A stretch of DNA of 64,000 nucleotides from Salvator merianae (GCA_003586115.2 QVOM02000023.1:5895181-5959180), one strand, 5' to 3'; shown: positions 19,965 to 31,944, numbered from the stretch's first letter. Translations and numbers: made by a program. Notes: a model not told the origin generated them from the sequence alone.

Positions 19965-22680
19965 TCAAGCCAGGCGGCTATAACCCTATCCCTAACTCTA
20001 CATTGCTCAGTCCTCGGTCTGCTTGCAGAGTCCCCAGAATTCTCCAATGAGGAGAGAGGGAGCACAAACAAATACTGATCACTTCTCTTTCAACTTGCTT
20101 CCTCTGAAACAGTAAGCATAGGAGAGAGTCACATTGTCCAAGAGCAATGAGGCAACAACTGAGTCTTTCTTTGCAGCAGACTAGTCATGGATTTCCAACC
20201 ATTTTGCACCTGATTCAGTTCAGGAAAAGTTCTTCTGCCACCCGTTCCCCATATTAGCCAGTGCTCACCAATTCCTGCCTATTCTAAAGGAGGCAGGGAA
20301 AATAAAAGGAGAGCTTGTCTGGGGTCCTTAGGTACGGGAGGGTATACCCGTGTGTTATGTTTATTTCGGAAGGTGTCTTTCTTAGGATCCTATTGCTCAA
20401 AAGTGTTTTTCTGTTCTTTGCTACCTAAGGTTTTGCTTGAGCATACTGGTTTTTCCCTGTTCTTTCTTAAGAGGCCCTATCTTGACTGACAACTTGACAG
20501 CACTCTCCACATGAAGTTGCTGGTGCAAATGGGATGACTAATAACGTAAACAGGTCACCATCTGATTTTTGACAGCTGTGATATCACACAGGTCTATAGG
20601 TGTGTATGATTCAATCAGTCATTGAATGGACCAAGCAGCTAACAAACCTCCAGAAATATGTTATGACCCACAGAGCACAGAACACAAAATTCATATACTT
20701 TGCAACAGTTTCTACTCCCACTGTAGGCCTCTTTCCCTCAGAGTGCTCGTGATGCAAACTTGTGGGCATCCAGAACATCAGGGCAACTTCAGCACGCATT
20801 CAGAAGGCAAGCTGATCTGTGTTCAGGACTCTTTCTTTCTGACATGCAGCATAGGCAGGATCTGTCTGGTGGTGGTTCCTGCCACTTCGTATTAAAGTGC
20901 TTGGAAGCTCTTAGGGTGTGATCACACTGGACTTTGCTTCAAACTGCCCTTTACAAAAGGCATCCCACATGTAGCCACCCCCCCAAAAAAAAGTGTTCAT
21001 ACAGGAAAAAGAAAATCCTACGCCATGTTGTTGCTCCTTTGCCTCAAAACCTGGCAACCACTTCATAGCAACAAGTGTTAACCATTCACTGGTCACCACT
21101 GGCCGGAATTCTGGGTCCCAGATTGGTCAACCCTTAGAAGCGATTTCCATTGCCTACAGGAGCTTCTGTAGCTTCCCACGCCATCCACCCCAAATAGGAC
21201 TTGCCTTGAGAGTTATTCTTTCCTGTCTGTGGAAAGGCTAGTGTTCTTTTTAAACTTTCTTTCTGTCCCTTAGGCCTCAAATTTGCTCCAGGAGCATCCC
21301 CATCTTGTGTCTGAACACAAACGTAGAGTAGGAGGCATGCTGATTGCACCTTCATCCCCCAGTCCCATCAGCGGAAACATCAAAGCTAGGGAACATTCCT
21401 TCCTCAGCTTCGATGCTTCTGGGCAGGACTGTTTTGGGTGGCAGGAAATGATTGCAAATGTTGGGCATTTTGCTTGCCCCCCCTCCAAACAAAAACAGGG
21501 CCATGCTATTCAGCCTGCAGAAAGTGAAAGGAAGTAGATCCACACACACAGTATCATGGCAGCGTGACAGAAAAGCAGAAGCAAGGGCAAGAGCTCTGGG
21601 AACACTTCCTCCCACTTTGCCATTAAAGTGCTGTTAACAGTGCTTAAGGTGGGAGGTTTGCTTGATGGGCACAGGCATATGAGATCTTCACAGCCTTGGC
21701 ATGCTCACACAACACCACTGCAGTCTTGTGAGGATCCTTCCATACACAGAACCTTTATGCAAATAAGCCATGTGAATTACTAGCTCAAGGCAGTCTCCTA
21801 AAACTATGTTCTGCCCATATAGCTCTACCATGGAAAAAAACCCAGCAAATCTCATTCCCAAAGGTGCTCAGCACCAGCAGCGCATGTTGGAAACCAGGTC
21901 ACTCTAATTTGGACTTGTAAGTATGGATTTCAATGGTGCACTGTTCCAGCAACCTGCTGGTCTGACTTTTTCTGATGGAGACCAGAATAGTATGCAGATC
22001 AATAGGGTTTTATTTTATCTTCAGCACGGAGGGACCAAGAAGAAGCTAAGTGGAACATCCAAAGTGATGAGTGAGCAAGCAGAAGAGGATGAAGGTGGCC
22101 CCTCACTTCCATGAAAGAAGGCTTCCAAAGATGCTGAAAAGGATTTTGGATGACCCATGACATATGGCTGACAAACCCCAGGTGGCCCTGGGCATCATCA
22201 ATTCGCTGCCACCAGGTAAACCTATTTTACTGGCTTTACCCTGCAAGTCTGGGGACTTCTGTTCCTCCTCTTAGCACTCAGGTTGCATGGGACACACAGC
22301 ATGAGGTGAGAAAAAACTGAAAGAATAACTTTAGGAAACATCAGCTCTTTTACATTTTTAAAAAAGGTTTTATTTCAGATAGTGCAGACATGGGATGGCA
22401 GAACAACTTAGGAGAGTATGAAAAGGGGATGAAATTAAGTTAAGTGAGCAGAGTCTTGGGCTAGATATACGGGGGTAGAGGAGGACAAGAATCACACACA
22501 TGCTCTAGCCCAGGAGCAGGGGGTGGCATCCACTTATATATTCCCCTTCTAGTGAACTTCAAGGCCGAGGAATTTAAGTTCCTTGGCACTGAAGTTTCCA
22601 GTTAGGGTTATTTTGCAGAGTGCCAGAAGTGACCTAGAAGCTGGCCAATTTTGGTTTTAAAGATAGGAGAGGGAGAAGGA
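19965..22680. other. Gene-free stretch
   Basis: A block at 20911 (TTAGGGTGTGATCACACTGG) resembles a hAT-type end like the one at 63302, but no partner was found. A short hairpin at 22564-22572/22579-22587 (GCCGAGGAA, TTCCTTGGC) recalls those at 40043 and 54523. No gene is apparent. Confidence 0.4.
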
Positions 22681-22683
22681 GGA

Positions 22684-22861
22684 GATTTTTTTTTGTACCC
22701 TGCTTTCCTCACCCTGAGGAGATTCAAAGCGGCTGAGAAACCTCCTCTTCTTCTCCCCACAACAGACACCCCGTGAGGTAGGCAGGGCTGTGAGAACTCA
22801 GAACAGAGCTGTGAAGAGCCCAAGGTCACCCAGCTGGCTTCACGCAGGAGTGCAGACTCGA
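22684..22861 (-). mobile_element. CORE-type SINE, head truncated
   Basis: Same family as 12606-12868. The minus strand has TCGAGTCTGCACTCC (the B-box end), then AGCTGGGTGACCTTGGGC, a long shared body and a tail with GGTACAAAAAAAAA. The A-box half is missing, replaced by ATAATG-type low-complexity sequence at 22862-22895. Confidence 0.8.
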
Positions 22862-22951
22862 TAATGATATAATGACAATAATGATGATAATGCCATCATC
22901 ATCACCATAAACAATTGATCTTAGCCATTCTATTTTCTCGTTTTAGTTGAC

Positions 22952-23298
22952 TAGGGACGAGATGAACTTTTTGGGTTGCCTTGAAATTCACAGTGAATCA
23001 GCTAGTTTGTGAATGTCCACATTGAACCAAGCCAAAACTTTGATTGAACTAAACTACTCCCCCACTTGCAAATGTGAACTATTCATTCGAATAGTTTGCT
23101 TTTGCTTTGCTTTTCCCTTTCGAAGTGACTTTTTTCAATGGGAAAAAAAAAAAAATAGTATTTCTTATTTTTAAAGCAGTCCAAAATTGAACGCAGACAA
23201 CTGGTTGTTCAATTAACCAATTCACCATTGAACGGAACAAACAGGTCGCTGGTTCAATGGAAAACCAAACACATGATTTCAGTTTGTGCACATCTCTA
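22952..23298. mobile_element. MITE family B, diverged copy
   Basis: The left end TAGGGACGAGATGAAC pairs with the right end TGTGCACATCTCTA. The interior has GAACTATTCATTCGAATAG and a TTTTTTCAATGGG block found in other members. Flanks TAGTTGAC and TATGTGAC agree at 6 of 8. A 13-bp A run lies inside. Confidence 0.6.
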
Positions 23299-23304
23299 TA
23301 TGTG

Positions 23305-24820
23305 ACGCTTTAATGGTTGGATTAAATATTGATTATTAGTTGCTTTTTCCCTCCTAAGAAAAGGCCATATGTATGTGTGCGTGTGCGCATGTGCTCTTAT
23401 TTCCTAAATTTTATTCTTATTTTAAGTCAGATCAAAATAACGATCTTGCACAAAGTGGCACAGTTCCTGATAGCCTGTCTCCTTTAAGAAATGAATCCTG
23501 CATGAGCACAGAGCAGAGGCAGAAGGAAGGGGCATGTTCCACTTTTCCGCTGGCAAGGATGTCAGCGCAACAAATGGACCTATACCAGGTGTAACAGACA
23601 AGGATGCACTGAACAGCAGACAGCACCATTTACTCTGACAGCTCCCAGTCCTACTCAGGATGGGATGGCCTTTCTCTGCAGATGATAGTCCTCTAATCAG
23701 ACCGTGACATTATCTGAAATTAAAATCAAACCTGACATATGGACAGTGGCAGGAATGAATTACACCTCAGCTATGGCTGAAGAATCCCTTGTTAATGCCC
23801 TGCTTTATTCAGAGAAGGAGAAGTTTGAGAAAGGAAAGCAGAGGAAAGGCAGAGGCGGTGGAATATATAGAATCAACTCCCATTTTTAGCACTTGCTTAG
23901 AAGATATTTATGCACTCAGGCATTTACCACTCCTGGATACCTAGTGCCACTGAAGTCCGCTGCTAGGCAAACTTGCTAACTTTTTGAAATACGTTTTTAA
24001 TTGCCGAATGCTTTTCTCGTCTCATCCTTGGTGCCCATATAACCTCAGAAAGGGGCTGCAAAGGAACATTTTAAACAAACTCCGTTTTGCCTCTTTGTTT
24101 CCTACCAGTGACAAGGATCAGCTAATACAGGGTGATCCACTGTGGAAGCAAATAGCAATAACAAAAATGTACATTTGTGTGGGCATCCTTTTCATTATTT
24201 AAACACATCCACTTTTCAGCTTCGTGACAAATCTGGGTGATTAAAAATGATTAGCTAGTCATTTTGTTCTTGACTTGCTATAATGATCGTTCAGGAAACT
24301 CGCCATCTTTGTACGTTTACACGTCATAAATATTGCATTTCTTATTCTTCTGTTATTTTGCTGAAAATGCCATTGCGCCTTTGTAGCTTAAAAAGGAATG
24401 GGTCTATACAGCTCTCCAAATAGACTTAGCCCACATCTCCACTTAACAGTAAAGGCACCCAATAGTGTACTTCCTGCTGTCTTGTTTTCAAGTGCAACGG
24501 TTTAAAGTATCTCATAGGGATCACGCCATCCCATGATCCCGTGCAATTGCCAGTTGAGGAGCAATCTTTGGAGGACACAGTTTTGTTGCCCTCATTGGAG
24601 ATGTCACAATCACTGTTCAAGATGGCACTTTCATGTTTGAAAGTGGAGACAACAAGAGGAAAGCTAAGCTTTGGAGTTGTCGTATATGGGGAAGGGAGAG
24701 GAACCTGTCCTCATTAGTGGTGCAGGGACAGGAGAGAAAGAAAGGAACAAAGAGCCACTGGTGGGTGTCCGTGCTCAGCTGTCCTCCGCAAAAGTGCACA
24801 GCAAAGGAAGAGGAGGCAGC
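23305..24820. other. Gene-free stretch, partly AT-rich
   Basis: No named repeat. The 23690-24400 interval is repeat-poor and could hold conserved non-coding DNA. No exon-like frame recognised. Confidence 0.35.
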
Positions 24821-24826
24821 TATTCG

Positions 24827-25021
24827 GCAGTGGCGGCTCGTCATTTTAAGTGCAGGTGTTCTCATGTCACTGAAAGGGGAGATCACTGGCTGCAAAAATA
24901 CGCCCCTCCCTGGGTGGGTTTTGCTGCAGCCTGCTGCAACAAAATGGAGAGCTCACAGCCAGCGATCTCTCCTTCCAGTGACATGCGAACACCCGCACTT
25001 AAAGCGACGAGCCATCGCTGC
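24827..25021. mobile_element. 195-bp MITE (family D) with about 66-bp inverted arms
   Basis: GCAGTGGCGGCTCG (from 24827) is the inverse of CGAGCCATCGCTGC (to 25021). The arms continue through TTTAAGTGC, GGTGTTC, CATGTCACTG and GAGATC to a central spacer of about 60 bp. No transposase and no convincing target duplication. It lies directly against the gypsy RNase H fragment. Confidence 0.7.
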
Positions 25022-25367
25022 TTTTCAGTATGTATTAACAATGTGGAAACATCGTTTAGAGGTGGCCCTACTTCCATCTGAAGTATGGACAGACCATCAT
25101 AATCTTGAGGCACTTAGGAACCAAAGAGAACTGAGTGCCAGGCAGATACAGTGGGCCCAATATTTCTACCAGTTTAATTTTGAAATGAAATATTTTCCAG
25201 GAAGCAAAAACCTTTTAGCAAACGCTCTATCTCAGTTACCCCAACGTGACAGTGAAAATGTGGAGGTAACTGTGTTTATTCCTAAACAGTTGGGAATAGC
25301 AATCTTGGCCTGTGAAAGCTCTGTGTTTATACAGTTCCATTCATACTATTCTCCTAAACCTGTACCT
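25022..25367 (+). mobile_element. Ty3/gypsy retrotransposon RNase H fragment
   Basis: The translation carries the end of the RT-linked RNase H domain: a WKHRLE block, then VWTDHHNLEAL with the conserved TDH, QIQWAQYFYQFNFEMKYFPG (usually RWALFLxxFxFxIxYxPG) and LANALSQLP. The last block is normally xADALSR; the expected Asp is Asn here. Protease, RT core and integrase are absent. The frame is open through this piece, stopping at about 25368. Confidence 0.85.
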
Positions 25368-25399
25368 TGACTTCCATGTGTTTTTGTGACGTTTTCTCC

Positions 25400-25607
25400 C
25401 CACTGAAAATGGGGGGGGGGGAGACACAGTATAAATGTGAATATTCAATCAAATACTTCATTTTCACGAAGGGGGTGACTGGTGTGTTTTGACTGAATGC
25501 TGGAAATGTGGGGGGGGGGGAATGGATTTTCGATTTGATGCAAATATCCAGAAATACAAAATATTTGTTCGAATTTGTGAACGCAGTTATAATTTTGCAC
25601 ATCTCTA
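25400..25607. mobile_element. MITE family B, damaged copy
   Basis: The right end TTTTGCACATCTCTA is clear, as are blocks such as GAATATTCAATCAAATACTT and TTCGATTTGATGCAAATAT. The left end is lost in poly-G rich sequence (runs near 25410 and 25511). Confidence 0.5.
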
Positions 25608-25614
25608 CATGCAA

Positions 25615-27405
25615 TCTTGCACTAGGGGAGTCCTTTTATTTCTGCCTGAGATTCTGGCAGAGTCTCACAGAAGATGTTATTTTCGTTGGCAATCACCTTG
25701 CCTTCCCTGAATACCCATTATGTAGATGCCTCTGTTTTGAAGTATAGACATGGCCTCAGATACAATCCCTTGTGACAGATGGACACTGTTTTTCTTACCC
25801 TCCTGTCCCACTTTCATGCCTCCTGGTTTCTCTTTTAATGACAAAACCGACAAGGTTGTAGGAAATAATATACTATTTCACTAATGATGCCCCTTATTCT
25901 GACTGCATAAAAACAGACTCCGGCATGGGGAATAGTGCTTAGTTTTGTTGTGTTTGTTTGAAGCCTGTGATCACAGTTTTGCTTACTCATCACAAAGGGG
26001 TTGATATCCTTCTTCATTTTACACGGCCTAAAATGGCCACCAAAACTGTTTATCGATGGCTTTGGCACTAGAAAGCAGCTGTTTTCAGGGACTTTCCTGC
26101 TGAGGTTCTCAGCAACACTATTTAGAGATCCTCTCACTATTCATGAACTTTGGTATTCATGCCCTTTTGGTGGAACTTAACCCTTGCATAAAGGAAGGGA
26201 ATAATTGTGTGTTCATTGCTCTGCAAATGTTCAGTGACATAATTTTTAATTCCCTGGAACTGTAATGATCACCTCTGAATTGCCTCTGCTGGATCCTGCA
26301 TCCCCGAGGAGGGAAGCAGAGGAAGAATGTTCCCTGGCAGGTTTTCCTTGGCAACATGCTTTCAAGATCATGTGAATGGGGAAGATGCAGTGGCAGCATT
26401 TTGCCAGGATCCAAAAATGGCTGACTTCCAGGGCCATTTCTGGAGCCCAGCAAAATGCCTCCAGCTGAAAGCCTCACGGTCAGGGAACTCCTGTATCCCA
26501 GCCTTGAAATTAGCTTGGGCTGGGATGTGTATTTGAGTAGGTGACCATCCACATCACTCCTGGGTAAGTGCTTCAATGCAGGAGCAGTTCCCACAGCAGA
26601 TGTCATGCTGTGTGTGTAAAAGTGGCCTAGGAGTCTCAGAATAGGGTGATGCTCAACCTGAACCCTCCTCCATCAATGTCATTGTGGTGGTGTCTTCACT
26701 ATATATTCGGAATGAGTTTTGATGCCAAAGGAGTGAGGCAGCCATACATCACTGCTGCAGGAGCAACCGCTTCCCACTCCAAACATTTACCTTGACAGCA
26801 GAAGACACCGTTTACAAGGTTTTGCTTTTTGATGAAGTTGACATTGGCCCAGTGAGAGTTGTCTAATGCCAACTGAGTAAGCCAAGTTCCAGTCATTGTT
26901 TGTGTTCATGACCTGAGTTCTGGCTGCACATCTTGCCCCTGGACAGAATTCTGGTAAGATATTATTTTTTTCCCCTTGTGAAGCCTGCAGTTCCGTTCCA
27001 GCAGCCTTGTATGACCTCTTCAAAACTGCAAAGATGTTGGCTGCCCCCTCCCACAAACATCTCAGCAATGTCATACAGACACCTGCTGCCTGTTCCTTGA
27101 GAACACATTCCAGTTGAGCAATTTGGTGTACTGACAAAAATGTGTCCCCTGTTAGACAGACCAGGGAGAGCTGCATCCTTCCACACACCTCACCGGCCAG
27201 TCTAACTACCCTTGAGATGCTGATAGACCTGAAAAAACAACAACAGGTTGACTGGTGCCAAGGTATTGGCAGCCATTTTGGCTGTCTAGATGGGACAAGC
27301 TCCTTCCCAATGTGGATGGAGTGACCCAGAAGGGGGGAGGGACTTCTCTCTCCCATCTTAGCATACAGAAGAAAGTGGTCTGAAGAAGAGTAGACTCTGT
27401 GCTAG
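25615..27405. other. Gene-free stretch
   Basis: No domain in any frame, including a 189-aa minus-strand frame at 26787-27356. Possible DNA-element debris around 26170-26600. Confidence 0.35.
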
Positions 27406-27410
27406 GAATG

Positions 27411-27829
27411 CAAGGGCCAGTTTGCACTTTATCACTTAGAATGGTAGAATTCTACCATTCTAAGCTGGAATAGACCCAGCAGTGTGGTAGCTGTCTCCTG
27501 GAACAGCCCATACCAGGCTTCCAAAACTCACACTGCAGATGCTGGCCCAATCACCATGATAGTGGCTGTGGAAACATCTGGCCATTGCCATGGTGATCAG
27601 GGACGCGGCGTGTGACTACACAGCCACAGCTGTGCCGTGCCACACTGCAGACTCACAGCTTTTGCAACTGAAAGTCAAGAAGTGGACACTGTTTTAGCTG
27701 TTCACAGCTAGTAGTGTTGGGGAGCATCTGCAGATATTCTTAGATGCTGAGGCCACCCTAGAGCGCAGATGCACTGTGCTAATGAGAGTGCAGATGCTCA
27801 CTAGCATGCCAGGGTGAACAGGCCCTTTG
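27411..27829 (+). mobile_element. MITE family A, copy 2, with a 30-bp perfect palindrome
   Basis: The left end CAAGGGCCAGTTTGCACTTT and right end GGTGAACAGGCCCTTTG are inverted. Inside the left end, 27435-27464 is a perfect palindrome with 15-bp arms beginning CTTAGAATGG. The body shares CCATGGTGATCAGGGAC and the CAGCTAGTAGTGTTGG block with copy 1. No target duplication seen. Confidence 0.75.
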
Positions 27830-27834
27830 TCCCA

Positions 27835-28495
27835 ACACCTTGAAAGGTAGGACCGCACTGACGGCTTTTATTTTGGAGAAAGAATCTGGAAGTTTTCTAC
27901 GAGAAAGTAAAGCAAGATTCCAGTCCTATGTGTTCTATGCATAACTGCTGACTTATGGCTTCTGCAGCTGCCTTATTTTGAATCAGGTTATTGCTTCATG
28001 TGGCTCGGTGTCATGTACATTGGCTGGCACCTGGTCCTGGGGGTTTAGATAGGAGTCTGCAGCATCCGGAGATTTCAGAAAGTCAATGTGCAGTCTCTGG
28101 AGCACAAAATATGTAACCAGGAACCGTCACTCCCTTTGTTAGTGCCCTACAGATAAAAGAAGACTCCCCCCTCCTCCCCCCCACTCCTGATTTCTGTAGC
28201 AAGAGGAGGAGAGGAGAACGAGGCTCCCCTGAAATGAGTCCGTGACAGCAAGACTGTCTGCAGCACAATTCAATTTAAGAGCCATTCCAGCCAATAATGG
28301 AATGACTCTAAACAGAACATAATGACTGAGTAATTCAATTTGTAATGCAACCCTAATTACTATAGAGCGGGGAGTTGAAATGGGATTTGGAATGGGTTCC
28401 ATTGCACACTGCGTTGGATTTGGTGAGGTCATGAAGCATTAGGACCTGAATGTTCACATATCGTGTAAATCAATTTCCAGGATATTCCCCTATAT
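27835..28495. other. Gene-free stretch
   Basis: Nothing assignable. Confidence 0.4.
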
Positions 28496-28500
28496 ATCTC

Positions 28501-28501
28501 T

Positions 28502-28547
<46 letters not shown>

Positions 28548-28558
28548 ATGTGTGTGTA
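28501..28558. repeat. (GT)n microsatellite
   Basis: Nearly pure GT with an ACAT interruption near 28546. The Cys/Val-rich frame over it is an artefact. Confidence 0.95.
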
Positions 28559-28589
28559 TACTCATGTATGCATATGCGCGCATACACAC

Positions 28590-29170
28590 ATAAAGATAAA
28601 TATTACCCCCTTTAATCAATTCTTCAACAAGAATTCTACTCTTAGCAATGAAGAACAACCACTTCTAAAGCTGCTCCAGGAAATTACTGGGGCAACAATC
28701 CATTGGAATAATGACCCTATAAAAGATTTTTTATATACACATGATTCTTTAATGCAATTAATATACATACAGAAAGCTGATACTGTATTAGAACAATACT
28801 GCAAAACCATACTTACAATTAAGCACTCAACATTATGAGCTTTTTTTTAAAAAAAGAAAACCCTCACAACTAAAGCTTATTCCTTCCCATTAATTCCAAG
28901 AGAGGTCAGCTTATTTGCATACTAAATATTCTATAAAAAGCTCCACGATAAATAAATCAGAAATAACTCCTTCCATAATTACGTTGCAATAAATGCACTA
29001 GGAATGTTGTACAAATGTCTACATTAATTTACCCATAACATGTTGAATAATCTTATTTGATTAATCACATGAGTTTCTGTTGATGAATCCATTAAATCTG
29101 CATAAATCTGCATACGAATAACCTCCACCAGTTTGGAGAAGAGATGGAAAACACTTAATTATTTTGAGCA
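28590..29170. promoter_or_regulatory. Candidate conserved non-coding block, AT-rich
   Basis: Repeat-free, with many homeodomain/POU-like words (TTATTTGCATAC, CCATTAATTCC, TTGATTAATCAC). A plus-strand frame continues to 28838 with a non-repetitive peptide (for example NEEQPLLKLLQEIT), but I recognise no domain and see no clear splice sites. Confidence 0.25.
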
Positions 29171-29338
29171 GTTCTATATAGCAAGTCGACTGTGGCTCTT
29201 GGGAATTGGGGCCCAAAATGCATAAGCACAGTGCTCCTTGGCATCAAAGAACTAGAACTACTAGCCCTACTGGCTGTAGGAGTTAGTAAATCTCCAAATC
29301 AGCTGGATGTCTACAAGAAGAGCAAGTTGTGTGCTTAT

Positions 29339-29505
29339 AAGAACATAAGAGCCCTGCTGGATCAGGCCACGTCCCATCTAGTCAGCATTCTGGTTCACAC
29401 AGTGGCCCAGCAATTGCTTCTGGGCATTCACGAGCAGAGGATGAAGGCAAAACCTTCACCTGCTCTCAACTCCCTGCAAAATGGTCTTTAGAGGTATTCT
29501 GCCTT
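29339..29505 (-). mobile_element. CR1-type 3' UTR fragment
   Basis: Reverse complement of the subfamily whose 3' end yields AAGAACATAAGAGCCCTGC and CTGGATCAGGCCACGTCCC; then CCCAGCAATTGCTTCTGG and CACCTGCTCTCAACTCC. 5'-truncated. Confidence 0.85.
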
Positions 29506-30012
29506 ATGTTGTACTGGTAGACGTCCTTCTGATTGTCCCAATCCAGTGGGACATTTATGTTCTTTAAATTTTCCCAAGAACAACATACTGGGGACAGTGC
29601 TTTAATAAAAGAACTGATAATGCACGCCCTCTATAGCAGTCACGTTTTTGAAAGAAATAATGCAGGTACTTAAAAAGAATCACCATTTCACATTAACCTG
29701 TCACTTCAAGAGGAGGTAACTTCAGATGAGTGACCACTGCTAGAGGAGTAGAGGGACAAAAATCTCAGAAATCGTCGTACACTGGAGCCACTGTATTCCT
29801 GTTTGGTGTATCTCTCTCCTCTCCAAAGGAACTGTCACACATCTGAGGTTACCAGCTCTCGTGGAGATGGGCAATAATAAAACACCTTTGAGTCATCTTA
29901 GAGACAGTCTGCAGTGAAGATTGTTGACAAGCCAACCTTTCCCCTCCAGGCTAGAAAAGATTAATAAGAGATGGGCTGAGAACCCGAGGACCTCTCTAAG
30001 ACACTATTGAGA

Positions 30013-30298
30013 TTGGAGATGCATGCAAACTGAGCTTCAGTGATTCAGTTTGGAGCAAAGCAGCTTTTGGGGGAGGTTCATTGCAAACTTTTTTTTTTTT
30101 TTTTTTGGCTACACAACAGTTTGGCTTGCATGTGAACTCCCCATTGGTTCACTATGGCTTGCTTGGTTCCTTAAGACACCCCTTGATTCAGTTTCACTTC
30201 AAACAGGTTTTTCAAACAACAGGTAGTTCAGTTCGCATGCGAACCACCCAGTTCACTGTGAGCCGCAAACGCAACTGAACTGGTTCAGTCCATCTCTA
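30013..30298. mobile_element. MITE family B relative
   Basis: The left end TTGGAGATGCATGCAAAC pairs loosely with the right end GTCCATCTCTAA. The interior is full of GGTTCA/TGAACC motifs, plus a 21-bp T run at about 30089. No clear target duplication. Confidence 0.5.
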
Positions 30299-30501
30299 AT
30301 TATGATACTTCTTTGCTCCGTGTGGATGCAATCTGTCGCTCTAATCATTCCCTTCATTGGCTAGAATGACTCAGCTTCGTGGTAATTGTGGTTTAACAAA
30401 ACCTGGAGAACTATAGTAAAGGTACTTGGGAGCAGTCAGCCAATAAAGGCAACATGGGCATCACGTCCATTCTCACAGCTTGAGTCCACTTCCTGGTGCA
30501 A

Positions 30502-30650
30502 TTAGAATCATAGAATTGCAGAATCACAGAATCATAGAATTGGAAGGGGCCTCCAGACTTATTGACTCCAACCCCCTGCTCGATGCAGGATTCACTAAAC
30601 CGTCCCAGATAAATGCCTGTCCAGCCTCTCTTTGAAGACCTCCAGTTGTA
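30502..30650 (-). mobile_element. CR1 3' end with its octamer-type tail
   Basis: AATCATAGAATTGCAGAATC begins the reverse complement of the ATTCTATGATTCT tail, followed by GGAAGGGGCCTCC, CCAACCCCCTGCTCGATGCA and TGTCCAGCCTCTCTTTGAAG. Confidence 0.85.
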
Positions 30651-30654
30651 TTAT

Positions 30655-31420
30655 TATCAATTTACATAGCTGTTAGTGGTGTTATTTATTTACTGTGATT
30701 CAGAGAGCATGATGAAGTCTCACACATCTCACTGGATTAGCTACATGGGGTGTGTGGGAAGTGCAGAAAAGATTCTATATGTACCTATTCTATCTACCAA
30801 ACCTGTGAATCTACTCAGTCGTCTGGTCCAGTAAGCAAAGTTTTTGCACACTCCTTCCTTCATCCTGATACCTTTAAATTTAAGGTTCTGAGCATGGAAA
30901 TTTGACAATCAAACCATGTCTAGTCCCGAACCTTGTCCCTAGCCACCCTCTTAGTAAACTACGGAAACACTTCTTATCAATCCAGCAAGGCTCTGCAGCT
31001 AAGCCTTCCAAACTGGTAATTTCTAAAAGCAGTTTTCAGCAATCTACATCCAAACAAGATTCCATTCAGCACCCAGAGCACGCCAGAAGGCTCCCCAGAC
31101 ACTGTCCCTTGCTAATTACAAGAACGAGTCTTTCCAAAATCTACTGCAGGGTGCAAAGTGAGAGGAAGATGAGGAAGCAAGCCATCTGGGAATCATGCCT
31201 GATGCTCCCTTGCATAGGAATGAGCTAGCATCAAACATGCAGGTTGGTCCCAGGTTTGGTAGCCTACTCTCCATCTAAACAGGATGTCATGCGACAAAGC
31301 TTGAAAGGTTCCCAAGTCAACCTTTGGGAATCTTCCAGTAATCAGGCACTGCCAAAAGGATACTTCCAGTCATTATCTTCTGAAATACTTGAAAGCACCA
31401 GATTGTCCTGTTGCACCAGA
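30655..31420. other. Gene-free stretch, possibly internal LTR-element sequence
   Basis: It lies on the internal side of the probable LTR at 31425-31941, but I see no gag or pol motif on either strand. Confidence 0.3.
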
Positions 31421-31424
31421 GAGT

Positions 31425-31941
31425 GAGAATTCCCAGCCCCAGTAAATCAGCAGGTAACAGGCTACGAATGTCTCAAGCAGTTGCTATTTACTAATTGCAG
31501 CAGTGAAGCTTGTACAGGAAGATAAGATAGAAGAACAGCCGAGCAAGGTCAACATCTGGCAGGAGTCATTAGTCAGGAAGCCAGGGTCAGTCAGTCCGAT
31601 AGAAGCATCCAGGAACGTGGGAGTTGCTTGCAGGACAGGTTGCCAGCAACACTCGAGGCAGGTTCTTCCTGGCTTTTTATCCCTCAGGGTCAGACTTAGA
31701 GTTCAACAGGTGGGGAGGACATGGGCAGTGTACTTTCCTCTTTTGCTTTAGCCTTAAAGCCCTAAGCCTTTTAACCTCCTTCTGTTGGCTCGGGAGAGGT
31801 CTCTCCATCTGTCGGCTATGGGAAGACCCAGGTCCTGGAGATTCTGTTCTATTAGGGTCAGGGTCACTGTGTCCTGGTGTCCTGTCCTCATCAGAGGATT
31901 CTGAGGAATCAGCTTCCATTGGTGAAGGGTGGGGCATGACA
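31425..31941 (-). mobile_element. Probable Ty3/gypsy-type LTR
   Basis: On the minus strand it starts TGTCATGCCCCACCC. A Ser/Asp/Glu-rich then Arg/Lys-rich pseudo-frame follows (SSESSDEDRTPG, LRALRLKQKRK), a feature I associate with reptile gypsy LTRs. Then come a TATA-like box (GGATAAAAAG, 31672-31683), GC-rich leader-like sequence and an AGTAAATA signal. The 3' limit is uncertain. No second LTR was found, so it may be solo. Confidence 0.4.
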
Positions 31942-31944
31942 CAG

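Noticed and set aside
26470..26580. Weak resemblance to a 5S rRNA 3' half (GGGCTGGGATGTGTATTTGA then GTAGGTGACC)
   Set aside because: Too few matches and no preserved internal promoter; at most a very old 5S-type SINE.
26787..27356. 189-aa minus-strand open frame
   Set aside because: Composition and lack of any motif fit chance; at this window length and GC content one such frame is not surprising.
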